A stretch of 64,000 bases of DNA. Source: Corynebacterium jeikeium (GTDB lineage Bacteria; Actinomycetota; Actinomycetes; Mycobacteriales; Mycobacteriaceae). Made by a program: the position numbers and the translations under genes. The stretch covers positions 26,064 through 90,063 of the forward strand of contig NZ_JFCH01000008.1 of NCBI RefSeq assembly GCF_000738175.1. Direction: 5' to 3'. Below, in pieces: positions 35,950-43,707 of this stretch. The notes under the pieces were generated by a model. The model was given only the letters and a program-made list of their open reading frames with translations. It was not told the DNA's origin and did not search any database. Numbering within the stretch: the stretch's first letter is position 1; each line of letters starts with the position of its first letter.

Positions 35950-37200
35950 ATGACGGAAACCACACCGGCCACTACTGCGGCCACTACCCGGGGCACCGCC
36001 GCCGAAGACGCGCCAGGGGTTTTCGGGCGCATCACGGCGGAATCTGTCCGCCGCCCGCTGCAGAGGGCTGTGGAGGATCCGCAGGCGATGACCCACTCGT
36101 GGCTGTTTACCGGCCCGCCCGGCTCGGGGCGTTCCATCGCGGCGAAGGTCTTCGCCACCGCGTTGGTGTGCCCGCACGGTGGCTGCGGCGAGTGCGACCA
36201 GTGCCGTAGTGCCGCCGCGGGCACGCACCCGGACATCCTGTGGGTTTCCACAACCGGTGTGGTGCTGACGGTCGACGAGATCCGCGGTGCCATCCACGAG
36301 GCCGCAAACATGCCCACCGTCGCCCGCTGGCGCGTGGTGGTTGTGGAAGATGCCGACCGCCTGAACGATGCCGCCGCCAACGCTTTGCTGAAGTCCGTCG
36401 AGGAACCGCCTGCTCGCACCGTCTTCCTGCTCTGCGCCCCCTCGACCGACCCTTCGGACATTGCGATCACCCTGCGGTCGCGCTGCCGCCACGTGTATGT
36501 GCCCACTCCCTCGCCGGCGGCGGTTAAGGGTGTTTTGCTTAGTGACGCCACCTTAGGCCTCAACGAAACCCAAGCCCAATGGGCCGCCGACGTTTCGGCC
36601 GGACACATTGGAAGGGCTCGTCACCTAGCCAGCGACGAGGCCGCCCGCACCAAACGCGCCACTGCGCTGAAGCTGCCGCAGCTGGTGTACGAGCCCAACG
36701 CGCTGTACCGCTTCACCTCCGAGCTGGTGAAGAAGGCCGAGGAGGAGGCCGCCAGCGAGCTGGAGAAGCTGGATCAGCGGGAGCGTGAGGAACTGGAGAG
36801 CAGCCTTGGCGTGGGCGCGAAAGGCAAGGGTGCTGCAAAGGCCCAGCGGGGGGCGTCCGGAAGAATGAAAGAGCTAGAAAAAGAGCAGAAGAACCGGCGC
36901 ACCAGAAGAACCCGCGACTCGCTTGACCTGGCGCTGATCGACATTGCTGGGCTGTACCGCGACGCGATGCTGCAGGCCGCGGGTGCGGTGGATGGCGATG
37001 GCGTGCCGGTGGGCGGCCACCAGCACCCGGACATGGCGGCAACGTCGAAGGAACTGGCGCGCCGCAATAGTGCGTCGGCTCTGGTGAGCTGCATAGATGC
37101 GGTGATGGAATGCCGCGAGGTGCTGGGGTACAACGTGCGGCCTGAGGTGGCGCTGGATGCGATGGCCGGGCGCCTGCAGCAGTGCTGTGGGGTGGCCTAG
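35950..37200 (+). CDS. holB: DNA polymerase III subunit delta' (HolB)
   Basis: 416-aa clamp-loader delta' subunit. The P-loop reads FTGPPGSGRSIAAK, with arginine in place of the Walker lysine, fitting an ATPase-dead delta'. A four-cysteine zinc module follows (CPHGGCGECDQC), then VVVEDADRLNDAAANALLKSVEEPP and the SRC motif ITLRSRCRHV. Residues of about 265-315 form a long charged insertion (EEAASELEKLDQREREELE). It follows the cyclase in the conserved Rv3645/Rv3644c order, with tRNA-Thr directly downstream. Confidence 0.94.
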   Translation: MTETTPATTAATTRGTAAEDAPGVFGRITAESVRRPLQRAVEDPQAMTHSWLFTGPPGSGRSIAAKVFATALVCPHGGCGECDQCRSAAAGTHPDILWVSTTGVVLTVDEIRGAIHEAANMPTVARWRVVVVEDADRLNDAAANALLKSVEEPPARTVFLLCAPSTDPSDIAITLRSRCRHVYVPTPSPAAVKGVLLSDATLGLNETQAQWAADVSAGHIGRARHLASDEAARTKRATALKLPQLVYEPNALYRFTSELVKKAEEEAASELEKLDQREREELESSLGVGAKGKGAAKAQRGASGRMKELEKEQKNRRTRRTRDSLDLALIDIAGLYRDAMLQAAGAVDGDGVPVGGHQHPDMAATSKELARRNSASALVSCIDAVMECREVLGYNVRPEVALDAMAGRLQQCCGVA

Positions 37201-37283
37201 CGGGTTTCCGGGCTAACCCCAGGTGGCGTTTTGGTGCTCAGGGTTTGCGTCGGCTAGGATAACGCTTCGTACTTAATGTACGC

Positions 37284-37359
37284 GCCGCTTTAGCTCAGTC
37301 GGCAGAGCGTTTCACTCGTAATGAAAAGGTCGCGAGTTCGATTCTCGCAAGCGGCTCCA
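37284..37359 (+). tRNA. tRNA-Thr (anticodon CGT)
   Basis: The acceptor arm GCCGCTT pairs with AAGCGGC, followed by discriminator T and encoded CCA. The anticodon stem TTTCA/TGAAA encloses CTCGTAA, giving CGT (ACG codons). The T arm is GCGAGTTCGATTCTCGC. It is 76 nt with CCA. The IS remnant and accessory block begin just downstream. Confidence 0.96.
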
Positions 37360-37387
37360 TGTCATGAGTCGCGACATGGTTGACACT

Positions 37388-37583
37388 TCAGTCGCGATAC
37401 TCATTTCGTTCAACCCCCACCTTGACCCGGCAGTCGTTGTAGAACTCACCATAACCGGCGATGGCATCTTCCAGTTCCTGGTTGGTGTTCCACATCCTCC
37501 CATAAAACATATTGTTTTCATCGGACCAAAGAGTCCCTCACAAGCTGCATTGTCAGGGCTGTATCCTTTTTCGACATCGACCG
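37388..37583 (-). pseudogene. IS3-family transposase C-terminal remnant with frameshifts
   Basis: Read on the minus strand across three frames, the segment gives RSMSKK, then GYSPDNAACEGLFGPMK, then NNMFYGRMWNTNQELEDAIA and GYGEFYNDCRVKVGV to a stop at 37388. The order and motifs (DNAACEG, MFYGR-W, E-L--AI--Y--FYN--R-K) match the catalytic C terminus of IS3-type transposases (last glutamate of DDE included). Shifts occur at two A runs (about 37566 and 37527). The rest of the element is missing, so it is a decayed fragment, starting 28 nt after tRNA-Thr. Confidence 0.8.
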
Positions 37584-37697
37584 GGTAATCCCAAAGAGCG
37601 ATCTAAGCGGTCAGTACGTGTCATTGAAGCATGCCAGCTTTAACTGAGTCCGGAACCCGGCTAAGTGTAGGGACAGTCAACGACCTCTACAAAGCGT

Positions 37698-37718
37698 AAC
37701 TAAACCCAGAGCATTTCA
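37698..37718 (+). repeat. Imperfect direct repeat, left edge of accessory block
   Basis: AACTAAACCCAGAGCATTTC plus A; 17 of 21 positions match the copy at 43173, including the first 12. Confidence 0.55.
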
Positions 37719-38240
37719 AGGCTTCGTTTTTTCGGCGGATGCTGGTGGGGGCAGCTTATCGAACAGGTGCGGGTAGCGTTTTTGCATGGCTGCAGACAGG
37801 GAAGGGTCCGTTAGGAGGTGGGTTAGTTGGGTCAGAATGTCTTGCGGGTGCGCGCTTGGAGCGTTCTTGAGCGTAGTTCTAATGCCTTCGTGAAATTCTT
37901 TCTTGAGGTTGGTGATAGCAGTAGTCATTTCACGGCCCGCGGGGGTGAGAGCGTGGAGGGTTACTCTTTTATCTTCAGCAGATTGAGACGTCATTGTGAG
38001 TCGTTTCTCTGCGAGGGTAGCGAGGAGTCGACTAGGGCTTCCTGATTCACAGATGAGGTAATCGCCGACTTCTCGTGTGCTCATGGGGCCATATGTGCCG
38101 ATGATTTCGATGGCTTCGGCTTGAGAGTTAGTGAGTTCAAGTTGTGAGAACAAAGCGTTGAGCTGGCGATTCCCCTGGCGTTGAAGGGCGAGGATGAGGT
38201 AGCGGAACTCTTCAGGGTGGTCAGCAATGGTGTTATTCAT
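37716..38240 (-). CDS. MarR-family transcriptional regulator
   Basis: 174-aa winged-helix regulator. The DNA-binding part includes LELTNSQAEAIEIIGTYGPM, the recognition helix SPSRLLATLAEKRLTMTSQS and the wing DKRVTLHALTPAGREM. MarR proteins normally repress an adjacent operon until a ligand binds. It is transcribed with, and overlaps by 8 nt, the SRPBCC gene, and away from the DHBP synthase operon whose promoter carries a 24 bp palindrome. Base composition here is visibly more AT-rich than the core genes, consistent with transfer. Confidence 0.85.
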   Translation of the reverse strand: MNNTIADHPEEFRYLILALQRQGNRQLNALFSQLELTNSQAEAIEIIGTYGPMSTREVGDYLICESGSPSRLLATLAEKRLTMTSQSAEDKRVTLHALTPAGREMTTAITNLKKEFHEGIRTTLKNAPSAHPQDILTQLTHLLTDPSLSAAMQKRYPHLFDKLPPPASAEKTKP

Positions 38241-38658
38241 GAGGGAAGGTGTTATGGGTTGCGTTCAGTGTATGAGTGAGTCGGGTCAGGCGTTTGTGGG
38301 GGACGAGGGAGGCTTCGTGGCTACCGATGATGGCGGTGAGGACACCGTGCTGGTTAATGGTGTGGGCGACCGTCGTGCCACGAGGATCTGGGGTGAGGGT
38401 GAAGGTGGATTCTTCGGTGAGGCCCGGGATCTCAATATGAAACGTGATGACGTCAGGGGAGGGTTGCGTGTAGGTTAACTTTCCTTTCAGGAGGCTACGG
38501 ATGGTCACGGAATGCGCACCGTCGGAATCTTCTGGCCCGATATTGCTGAAGGCAGGGTTCCATGTGGAGAGATTGCTGATGTCGAGCAGGATTTTTCTAA
38601 TCATAGACGGATCATGCTCAAGAGTAATAACCGCGGAATTCTGAGTCTTTAATGACAT
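38233..38658 (-). CDS. SRPBCC (START/polyketide cyclase-like) protein
   Basis: 141-aa helix-grip protein. Features: N-terminal strand (SAVITLEHDPSMIRKILLDI), NLSTWNPAF (the W-P pattern common in SRPBCC proteins), central strands and a C-terminal helix (HKRLTRLTHTLNATH). The fold binds hydrophobic ligands. It precedes and overlaps the MarR gene, so it may sense or carry the molecule made by the divergent operon (inference). There is no signal peptide. Confidence 0.75.
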   Translation of the reverse strand: MSLKTQNSAVITLEHDPSMIRKILLDISNLSTWNPAFSNIGPEDSDGAHSVTIRSLLKGKLTYTQPSPDVITFHIEIPGLTEESTFTLTPDPRGTTVAHTINQHGVLTAIIGSHEASLVPHKRLTRLTHTLNATHNTFPHE

Positions 38659-38846
38659 AGTATGAATATTAGATGATCACCCAGTAAAAAAAGAATGGTT
38701 ACTCATTAAGCTGGAATTATGTAACAGACTACCCCCAATTTTGGGTACTTTACCGTTCGTGTGGAGCGCATTTTCAGCCCGAAGTATAAATACCAATGAC
38801 GCAACATTGATGTTGTGTCACGAGTATTTCTTGAAAGGATCTGGCC
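38659..38846. promoter_or_regulatory. Divergent promoter region of the accessory block
   Basis: 188 bases between the SRPBCC gene and the DHBP synthase gene. TATAAAT at 38785-38791 is a likely -10 for the rightward operon. CCCAA-TT-TTGGG lies near 38732. I see none of the conserved parts of an FMN riboswitch, so control is not by flavin in the usual way. Confidence 0.5.
38797..38820. promoter_or_regulatory. 24 bp operator-like palindrome
   Basis: TGACGCAACAT-TG-ATGTTGTGTCA: 11 bp arms with one mismatch and a 2 bp centre, starting 6 bp after the TATAAAT box. Binding here would block transcription start or clearance; the adjacent MarR protein is the obvious candidate. Confidence 0.65.
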
Positions 38847-39599
38847 ATGACCCGCATGCTGACCGACATTCCACAGACCAACGACACCAAGACCACCGCT
38901 CGCCTCGATGCAGAAACCCACCTGACTCCCATTGAAGACATCGTCGCGGATATTGCCGCCGGCAAGATGGTCGTTCTCGTCGACGATGAAGATCGAGAAA
39001 ACGAAGGCGACCTCATCATGGCCGCCGAAGCGATCACTCCCGAGACTGTCAACTACATGATCACCCAAGGCAAGGGACTGCTGTGCGTTCCCATGACCGC
39101 TGAGCACGCCCGCACCCTCAACCTCGCTCCCATGGTCGAACGCAACGAAGACGACTTCGGCACCTCCTTTACCGTCTCTTGCGATGCCACCGCCGACTTC
39201 GGCATCACCACCGGCATTTCCGCCTCCGACCGCGCCGCAACGATCAACCTGTTGGCCTCCGGGGGAGTAGCCAGCAACTTCCACCGCCCCGGCCACGTCT
39301 TCCCACTCATGGCACGTGAGGGCGGCGTGCTCACCCGCATCGGCCACACCGAAGCAGGCAGTGACCTCGCCGCCATGGCTGGATTCGCGCCTGTGGGAGC
39401 CATCGTCGAAATCATCGGCGACGACGGCGAAATGCTGCGCCTCCCACAGCTCGTGGAATGGTGCGCCGAACGCGGCATCGCACTATCCACCATCGAACTC
39501 TTGCGCACCTACCGCCAAGAACAGGTCGCCGCCGGTGTCGCGATCACCCAACGTCCCGACGGTTCCCCACTGGCCACCCCCCTGACGAGCGTGAAGTAA
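38847..39599 (+). CDS. ribB: Stand-alone 3,4-dihydroxy-2-butanone 4-phosphate synthase
   Basis: 250-aa RibB domain converting ribulose 5-phosphate to DHBP plus formate. All key regions are intact: DDEDRENEGD (46-55), HRPGHVFPL (146-154) and GHTEAGSDLAAMAGF (167-181). No GTP cyclohydrolase II domain is attached, unlike the RibBA fusion usual in actinobacteria. GAAAGGA precedes the ATG at 38847. It heads an operon with an acyltransferase and an MMPL exporter, not riboflavin genes, so its product may feed a special metabolite (inference). Confidence 0.92.
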   Translation: MTRMLTDIPQTNDTKTTARLDAETHLTPIEDIVADIAAGKMVVLVDDEDRENEGDLIMAAEAITPETVNYMITQGKGLLCVPMTAEHARTLNLAPMVERNEDDFGTSFTVSCDATADFGITTGISASDRAATINLLASGGVASNFHRPGHVFPLMAREGGVLTRIGHTEAGSDLAAMAGFAPVGAIVEIIGDDGEMLRLPQLVEWCAERGIALSTIELLRTYRQEQVAAGVAITQRPDGSPLATPLTSVK

Positions 39600-39607
39600 G
39601 TGCCACC

Positions 39608-40852
39608 ATGGTCAACTACAACACCACCCGCATCGGGCAATCCACCCGCAAAATATCGACCCCTCGCATCCACGACCTCGTCCTCCGACACGTCGGTTAT
39701 GTCGAAGGACTAGAGAATATCCCGCGCACAGGACCGGTCATCCTCGTCGCCAACCACTCGTCCTACATGGACCACTTCGTGATGAAAACCCTCGCCGAGT
39801 CTGTTCGCCCCGGCCGCGTCTGGTTCCCGACAAAGGCGGAAGCCTTCGACACTTTCTTGTCGCGCGTCTGGCACGAATCCATGGACTGCTACCCCGTGGA
39901 CCGCAACGCGCCCAGCGAAGAAATCTTCCAACGTGCCCGCGATGTACTGGATCGTGATGACACACTCGTTCTCTACCCCGAAGGCACCCGCAACACGGGA
40001 GATGGGCTCCTCCCGTTTAAGTCCGGAGCGTTCCGGATGGCATTGGCCAACAAGACGCCCGTCATTCCCGTCGGGATGACCGGCCTGGCCGAGGTGCTTC
40101 CGAAGGGTGCGTCCATTCCCCGCCGCCGGTTGCTCTCTGTCGCGATTGGTCAACCGTTGACGGTGCCGACCAGTGGTGATGACCGTGCCCGAGCGCGCGC
40201 CATGCGCGATGACTCTTTCGACAAGATCTCTGGTCTGAAGTACCGCTCCAGTCACGTCACCGCGAAAGATTCCGGCCAGGCGCTCGACGGGATGGTTACG
40301 CTCTCCCGCACCATGGTGGCTGAGAACCTCACTGTGGACGGAAACCTGCCCGCCGAGGTCGTCTCCCGGATTCAGCTTCTGCTGAGAATTGCAGATAAAA
40401 CGTCTCGACGGCGCTTGGACTTGCAGGTACAGAAAACACGCATCGACGGCTTCCGCGCCTTAAACTCACTGACTCCCGTGGGCACGATGGTGCGTGCTGC
40501 TGTCGTGAATCAAAAAGCCGATCGACTTTCCGACCTGCATTCGTCCTACGACTTCGCGGCCTACCTCGCTGGTCGTAGCTCTCTGGTCCTGCCGTCATGG
40601 ATGGGAGGCGGCACAGGCAAAGCGAGCACGCACTTCAAGCGTGCCGTCGCCCGCGAAGGGCAGATGACATCACAGGCCTATGTGGGGCTTGCGGAGTCCC
40701 TGGCTGCCGCCGGTGACACCTCCGGCGCCGTCGACGCCTACGAACACGCACTACACAACATTGATGCTGCTGATCCCCGAGGAGTCGCGCGCAAAGAGAA
40801 GATCTCTGGTGCTGTAGCCCAGATCACCGGCGCAGCACACGGGAGGCCATAA
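39608..40852 (+). CDS. PlsC-type acyltransferase with extra C-terminal domain
   Basis: 414-aa protein. Residues 30 to about 200 are a 1-acylglycerol-phosphate acyltransferase-like domain with the NHSSYMD motif (H50-x4-D55) and YPEGTRN (E125). Residues of about 215-414 are additional; the end (QAYVGLAESLAAAGDTSGAV) resembles a TPR unit. No N-terminal membrane helix is obvious. It probably transfers a fatty acyl group to a hydroxylated acceptor. It starts 8 nt after ribB and ends 3 nt before the exporter gene. Confidence 0.87.
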   Translation: MVNYNTTRIGQSTRKISTPRIHDLVLRHVGYVEGLENIPRTGPVILVANHSSYMDHFVMKTLAESVRPGRVWFPTKAEAFDTFLSRVWHESMDCYPVDRNAPSEEIFQRARDVLDRDDTLVLYPEGTRNTGDGLLPFKSGAFRMALANKTPVIPVGMTGLAEVLPKGASIPRRRLLSVAIGQPLTVPTSGDDRARARAMRDDSFDKISGLKYRSSHVTAKDSGQALDGMVTLSRTMVAENLTVDGNLPAEVVSRIQLLLRIADKTSRRRLDLQVQKTRIDGFRALNSLTPVGTMVRAAVVNQKADRLSDLHSSYDFAAYLAGRSSLVLPSWMGGGTGKASTHFKRAVAREGQMTSQAYVGLAESLAAAGDTSGAVDAYEHALHNIDAADPRGVARKEKISGAVAQITGAAHGRP

Positions 40853-40855
40853 CCC

Positions 40856-43015
40856 ATGATTCTTACGTTTGTTCAGCGTCACGCCAAGCTCGTGATTCTC
40901 TTGTGGGCGGTAGTGTTCGTCCTCAGCGCGGTCGGCGCATGGCATCTTAACGACGCCGTCAAAGCCGGCGGTTTTAATGACCAACACGGTCAATCGTTCG
41001 CCGGCCAAGACGTCAACCGCGAGGCCTTCGGCGACGCCGACAATGAACTCTCCGTCGTGCTCACCTCCGACGAGACCGTCGATTCTTCAACACTGGACGC
41101 CGTGGAAACTGCCATCCACGAGCTGCCACACGTTGAACATGTGACAGATGGACGACAAGTCGCGCAGCTCGGTTCTGACTCCGGGCAGACGCAGATCGTC
41201 CAAGTCGGCTTCGACGCCGACAACATGACGACACAGAACATGGTGCCCACACTCCGTGACAAAGTCGCCGAGGCTGTCGACGGCACCGCGATAGACAGTC
41301 ATGTTACGGGCGCTGCGGCACTGGACTATGACCTGAATATTCAGTCCCAGCAAGATGCCCTGCACGCGGAAATGATCGCCTTCCCGCTGCTCATCCTCGT
41401 GCTGCTGTTCATCTACCGCGCCGTCGGTCCGACCGTGGTCACGCTGATCACGGCAGGCATCTGCCTGGCGGGAACACAAGGTGTCGGGACGGTCTTGGCT
41501 CAGTTCATGGATGTGTCGAACATGTACGTCACGGGTGCATCATTGATCGGCTTGGCCGTGAGCGTGGACTACTGTCTCTTCCTCATTGCTCGTTACAAAG
41601 AGAACATCCACGCTGGAGTGGACAAACCGGAGGCATTGCGCCTGGCGACGCATACCGCGGGGCATGCCATCCGCTTTGGTGGCCTGAGCGTCATCGCCGC
41701 CTTGTGCGCCCTGTTTATCGCACGGAATATGGTCTTTTCTTCTATTGCGTTGGCAGGGATCATTGTGACGACGATTGCGCTGCTTGCTCTGTCCACCCTG
41801 GTGCCGGCCATCATCACCGCGCTCGGCGACCGACTCTTCTTCGGCAAACTGCCAGGCTTCCACGACGCGCTGGTTATCGAGGAGGAAAAAGATTCACCGA
41901 TGCTCCGCACCGCACTGACCAAACCAGCCATCGTGGCTCTCGCGGTCGTCGTTCCACTGCTCGTATGTGCCGCACCGTTGGCGGGAATCAAGCTGCAGGT
42001 CCCAGTCGCCAGCGCGTCGATCCTCCCAGAGGGCAAGGATTCCCGTGAGGGCATCGAAGCGATCCAGTCCGAACTCGATGCCCGCGCCTTGTTCCCCACG
42101 AGCGTGACCTTCGAAGGGGCACCGGGCGAATCAGCTGAAGACGTGCAGGCGAAAGCTACAGCATTCGCCGACGAACTTGGTGGCGTCAGCAACGTCGATC
42201 AGGTGCTTGTCCCGGGGACGCCAGAGGAAAAGTTCTCCCCCTACCCACTATCGGGATCGCAACAGTCAGTGAATTACTCTCGCGTGCTCGTCACCTCGAC
42301 GGGACTGCCGGATTCTGATGACGCCCACGAGATGATCCGAGATACTAAAGATCTCACAGGCGACCAGGCTGATGTCTACGTCTCGGGAGCCACCGCCCAG
42401 GGGGATGATTTCGACCGCTTGGTCGAAAGCTCCATTCCCTGGATCATCGCAGCCGTGGTGCTCATCTCGTTGGCCCTGCTGGGCTGGGCATTCCGCTCGT
42501 GGCGCCTGCCCATCCTCGCGGTTGCTCTCAACGGACTGGTGGTCTCTGCAGCGATGGGACTGTTGTCCTTTATATGGAAAGCCGTGACGGGTGATTCCAT
42601 CAACTCGGTCACCCCGATCGTTATCTTCGCCATCGTCTTTGGCCTATCGATGGACTACATGGTGCTTATGGCGTCCCGTATGAAAGAAGAGTTTGTTAAG
42701 ACCGCGCGTCATAGACATGCCATTGCTCTCGGAATCGCAAAAACATCGCGGTTGGTAATCTTCGCGGCGATCATCATGATCGGAGTATTTCTTTCGTTCA
42801 TGGTTGCGGAGATCAGCATCGTGCGTGAAATTGGTTTGGGTCTCGCCATGGCCGTGGCAATGGACGCGTTGATTGTTCGCCCACTCCTGTTGCCCTCGGT
42901 TCTCACACTCATCGGCCCCAGTGTGTGGGGTGGATCGCCCAGTATTACGGCAGATTTGAGAGGAGGTGCGGACGATGACATCCGATACCCAGAGTCAATC
43001 CCCATGGCTATTTGA
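40856..43015 (+). CDS. MMPL-family (RND superfamily) exporter
   Basis: 719-aa transporter with two repeats, each a membrane helix, a periplasmic loop (about 30-170 and 395-535) and five further helices. Proton-relay type motifs are seen in GLAVSVDYCLFLIARYKE and GLSMDYMVLMASRMKEE. The family exports lipids and acylated compounds in mycolic-acid bacteria. The two other genes of the operon would make the cargo (inference). The last 41 nt overlap the 33-aa peptide gene. Confidence 0.9.
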   Translation: MILTFVQRHAKLVILLWAVVFVLSAVGAWHLNDAVKAGGFNDQHGQSFAGQDVNREAFGDADNELSVVLTSDETVDSSTLDAVETAIHELPHVEHVTDGRQVAQLGSDSGQTQIVQVGFDADNMTTQNMVPTLRDKVAEAVDGTAIDSHVTGAAALDYDLNIQSQQDALHAEMIAFPLLILVLLFIYRAVGPTVVTLITAGICLAGTQGVGTVLAQFMDVSNMYVTGASLIGLAVSVDYCLFLIARYKENIHAGVDKPEALRLATHTAGHAIRFGGLSVIAALCALFIARNMVFSSIALAGIIVTTIALLALSTLVPAIITALGDRLFFGKLPGFHDALVIEEEKDSPMLRTALTKPAIVALAVVVPLLVCAAPLAGIKLQVPVASASILPEGKDSREGIEAIQSELDARALFPTSVTFEGAPGESAEDVQAKATAFADELGGVSNVDQVLVPGTPEEKFSPYPLSGSQQSVNYSRVLVTSTGLPDSDDAHEMIRDTKDLTGDQADVYVSGATAQGDDFDRLVESSIPWIIAAVVLISLALLGWAFRSWRLPILAVALNGLVVSAAMGLLSFIWKAVTGDSINSVTPIVIFAIVFGLSMDYMVLMASRMKEEFVKTARHRHAIALGIAKTSRLVIFAAIIMIGVFLSFMVAEISIVREIGLGLAMAVAMDALIVRPLLLPSVLTLIGPSVWGGSPSITADLRGGADDDIRYPESIPMAI

Positions 43016-43076
43016 TAACGCTGACATCGTGAACATCTACCCAGTGCAACTGATGCACTCCTCGGATAACGACTAG
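42975..43076 (+). CDS. 33-residue peptide gene at the end of the MMPL operon
   Basis: A short frame MTSDTQSQSPWLFDNADIVN-IYPVQLMHSSDND, in a different frame from the exporter and overlapping its end by 41 nt. The start is supported by AGGAGGT 7 nt upstream of the ATG, the strongest ribosome binding site of the block, although part of it is constrained by the exporter frame. The peptide has no membrane helix, is acidic, and has no homologue I recognise. It could be a precursor or signal peptide exported by the MMPL protein, or a small regulatory protein. Confidence 0.5.
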   Translation: MTSDTQSQSPWLFDNADIVNIYPVQLMHSSDND

Positions 43077-43367
43077 ACGCGCGTAGGTATGCGATGCGTG
43101 AGGGAGTTGGAATATTGGAACGGTTCGAAGCGTCCTAAGTCTATTGTCCAACCCTTCTTTAGCTGAGGTAGGAACTAAACCCAGGACGCTTCAGACTTCT
43201 TTGTGATCGCTAGCGACTGCTAACGTTTCGCCACTTATAAGCGTTTGGCTAGACAAAGCACTTCCAAGCTCACGAGTCTGTGTCCAATCAGCCATGGAAC
43301 CGCACCCGGGGGCAAAGAAGGTTTTTGCACATCTCTACCCGAACTCCTTCAGAAAGGATTCCTCCCA
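43077..43367. other. Intergenic region with right edge of accessory block
   Basis: 291 bases without a gene. It contains an inverted repeat GAAGCGTCCT (43127-43136) / AGGACGCTTC (43183-43192), of which the second arm lies inside the right direct repeat, and the promoter and leader of the secreted 94-aa protein. Confidence 0.5.
43173..43194 (+). repeat. Imperfect direct repeat, right edge of accessory block
   Basis: AACTAAACCCAGGACGCTTC plus AG, same orientation as the copy at 37698. The pair encloses the MarR-to-peptide gene set. Confidence 0.55.
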
Positions 43368-43652
43368 ATGAAGATTCGCAAGTCGCTCATCGCTGGTGTT
43401 ACCGCCGCAACCGTCACCGCGTGTCTCGCCACACCTGCCCAGGCCGAAACCCACACCCCCACCACTCAAGTACAGGCTGCAGAAACTCCGAACACCAAGT
43501 CCCCGCTCGGCTCCGTGAACACCATCTGGGAAAACACCCCGGCTTGGCTGCGCTTCCCCCTCTTTGCACCGCTGGGAATCATCTGGGCTGTTATTTACAA
43601 CATAGTTGGCGCTCAGAACTCCGACGCGCCATACTACGGCAGTCTTTCTTAA
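43368..43652 (+). CDS. Small secreted protein
   Basis: 94-aa protein with a clear Sec signal peptide: MKIRK, a hydrophobic core (SLIAGVTAATVTACLA) and TPAQA before E27. The mature part is a Thr/Pro-rich stretch and then a hydrophobic segment (LRFPLFAPLGIIWAVIYNIVG, about 62-82), which may anchor it in the cell envelope. AGAAAGGA precedes the ATG at 43368. The function is unknown. It lies between the accessory block and ddh, followed by a terminator-like hairpin. Confidence 0.78.
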   Translation: MKIRKSLIAGVTAATVTACLATPAQAETHTPTTQVQAAETPNTKSPLGSVNTIWENTPAWLRFPLFAPLGIIWAVIYNIVGAQNSDAPYYGSLS

Positions 43653-43697
43653 CCCGGTCCAACCTGCGGGAATGCCAGCAGGCGGAGGTCGGGTTTT
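43650..43697. terminator. Hairpin between the secreted protein gene and ddh
   Basis: AACCCG (43650-43655) pairs with CGGGTT (43690-43695), and CCTGC with GCAGG further in, with an internal loop; TTTT follows on the plus strand. It separates two convergent genes. Confidence 0.6.
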
Positions 43698-43707
43698 GCG
43701 TTGGGGC

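Noticed and set aside
38659..38846. Possible FMN riboswitch before the DHBP synthase gene
   Set aside because: None of the conserved RFN-element segments are visible and the region is short; a protein operator explains it better.
39602..39611. GCCACCATGG, a perfect eukaryotic Kozak sequence at the acyltransferase start
   Set aside because: Short enough to occur by chance in a bacterial operon; no sign of vector or eukaryotic DNA around it.
37284..43194. Integrative element with tRNA attachment site
   Set aside because: No integrase gene and no duplicate of the tRNA-Thr 3' end is found in the window, so a classical tRNA-site island cannot be claimed; only the IS remnant and short direct repeats are supported.
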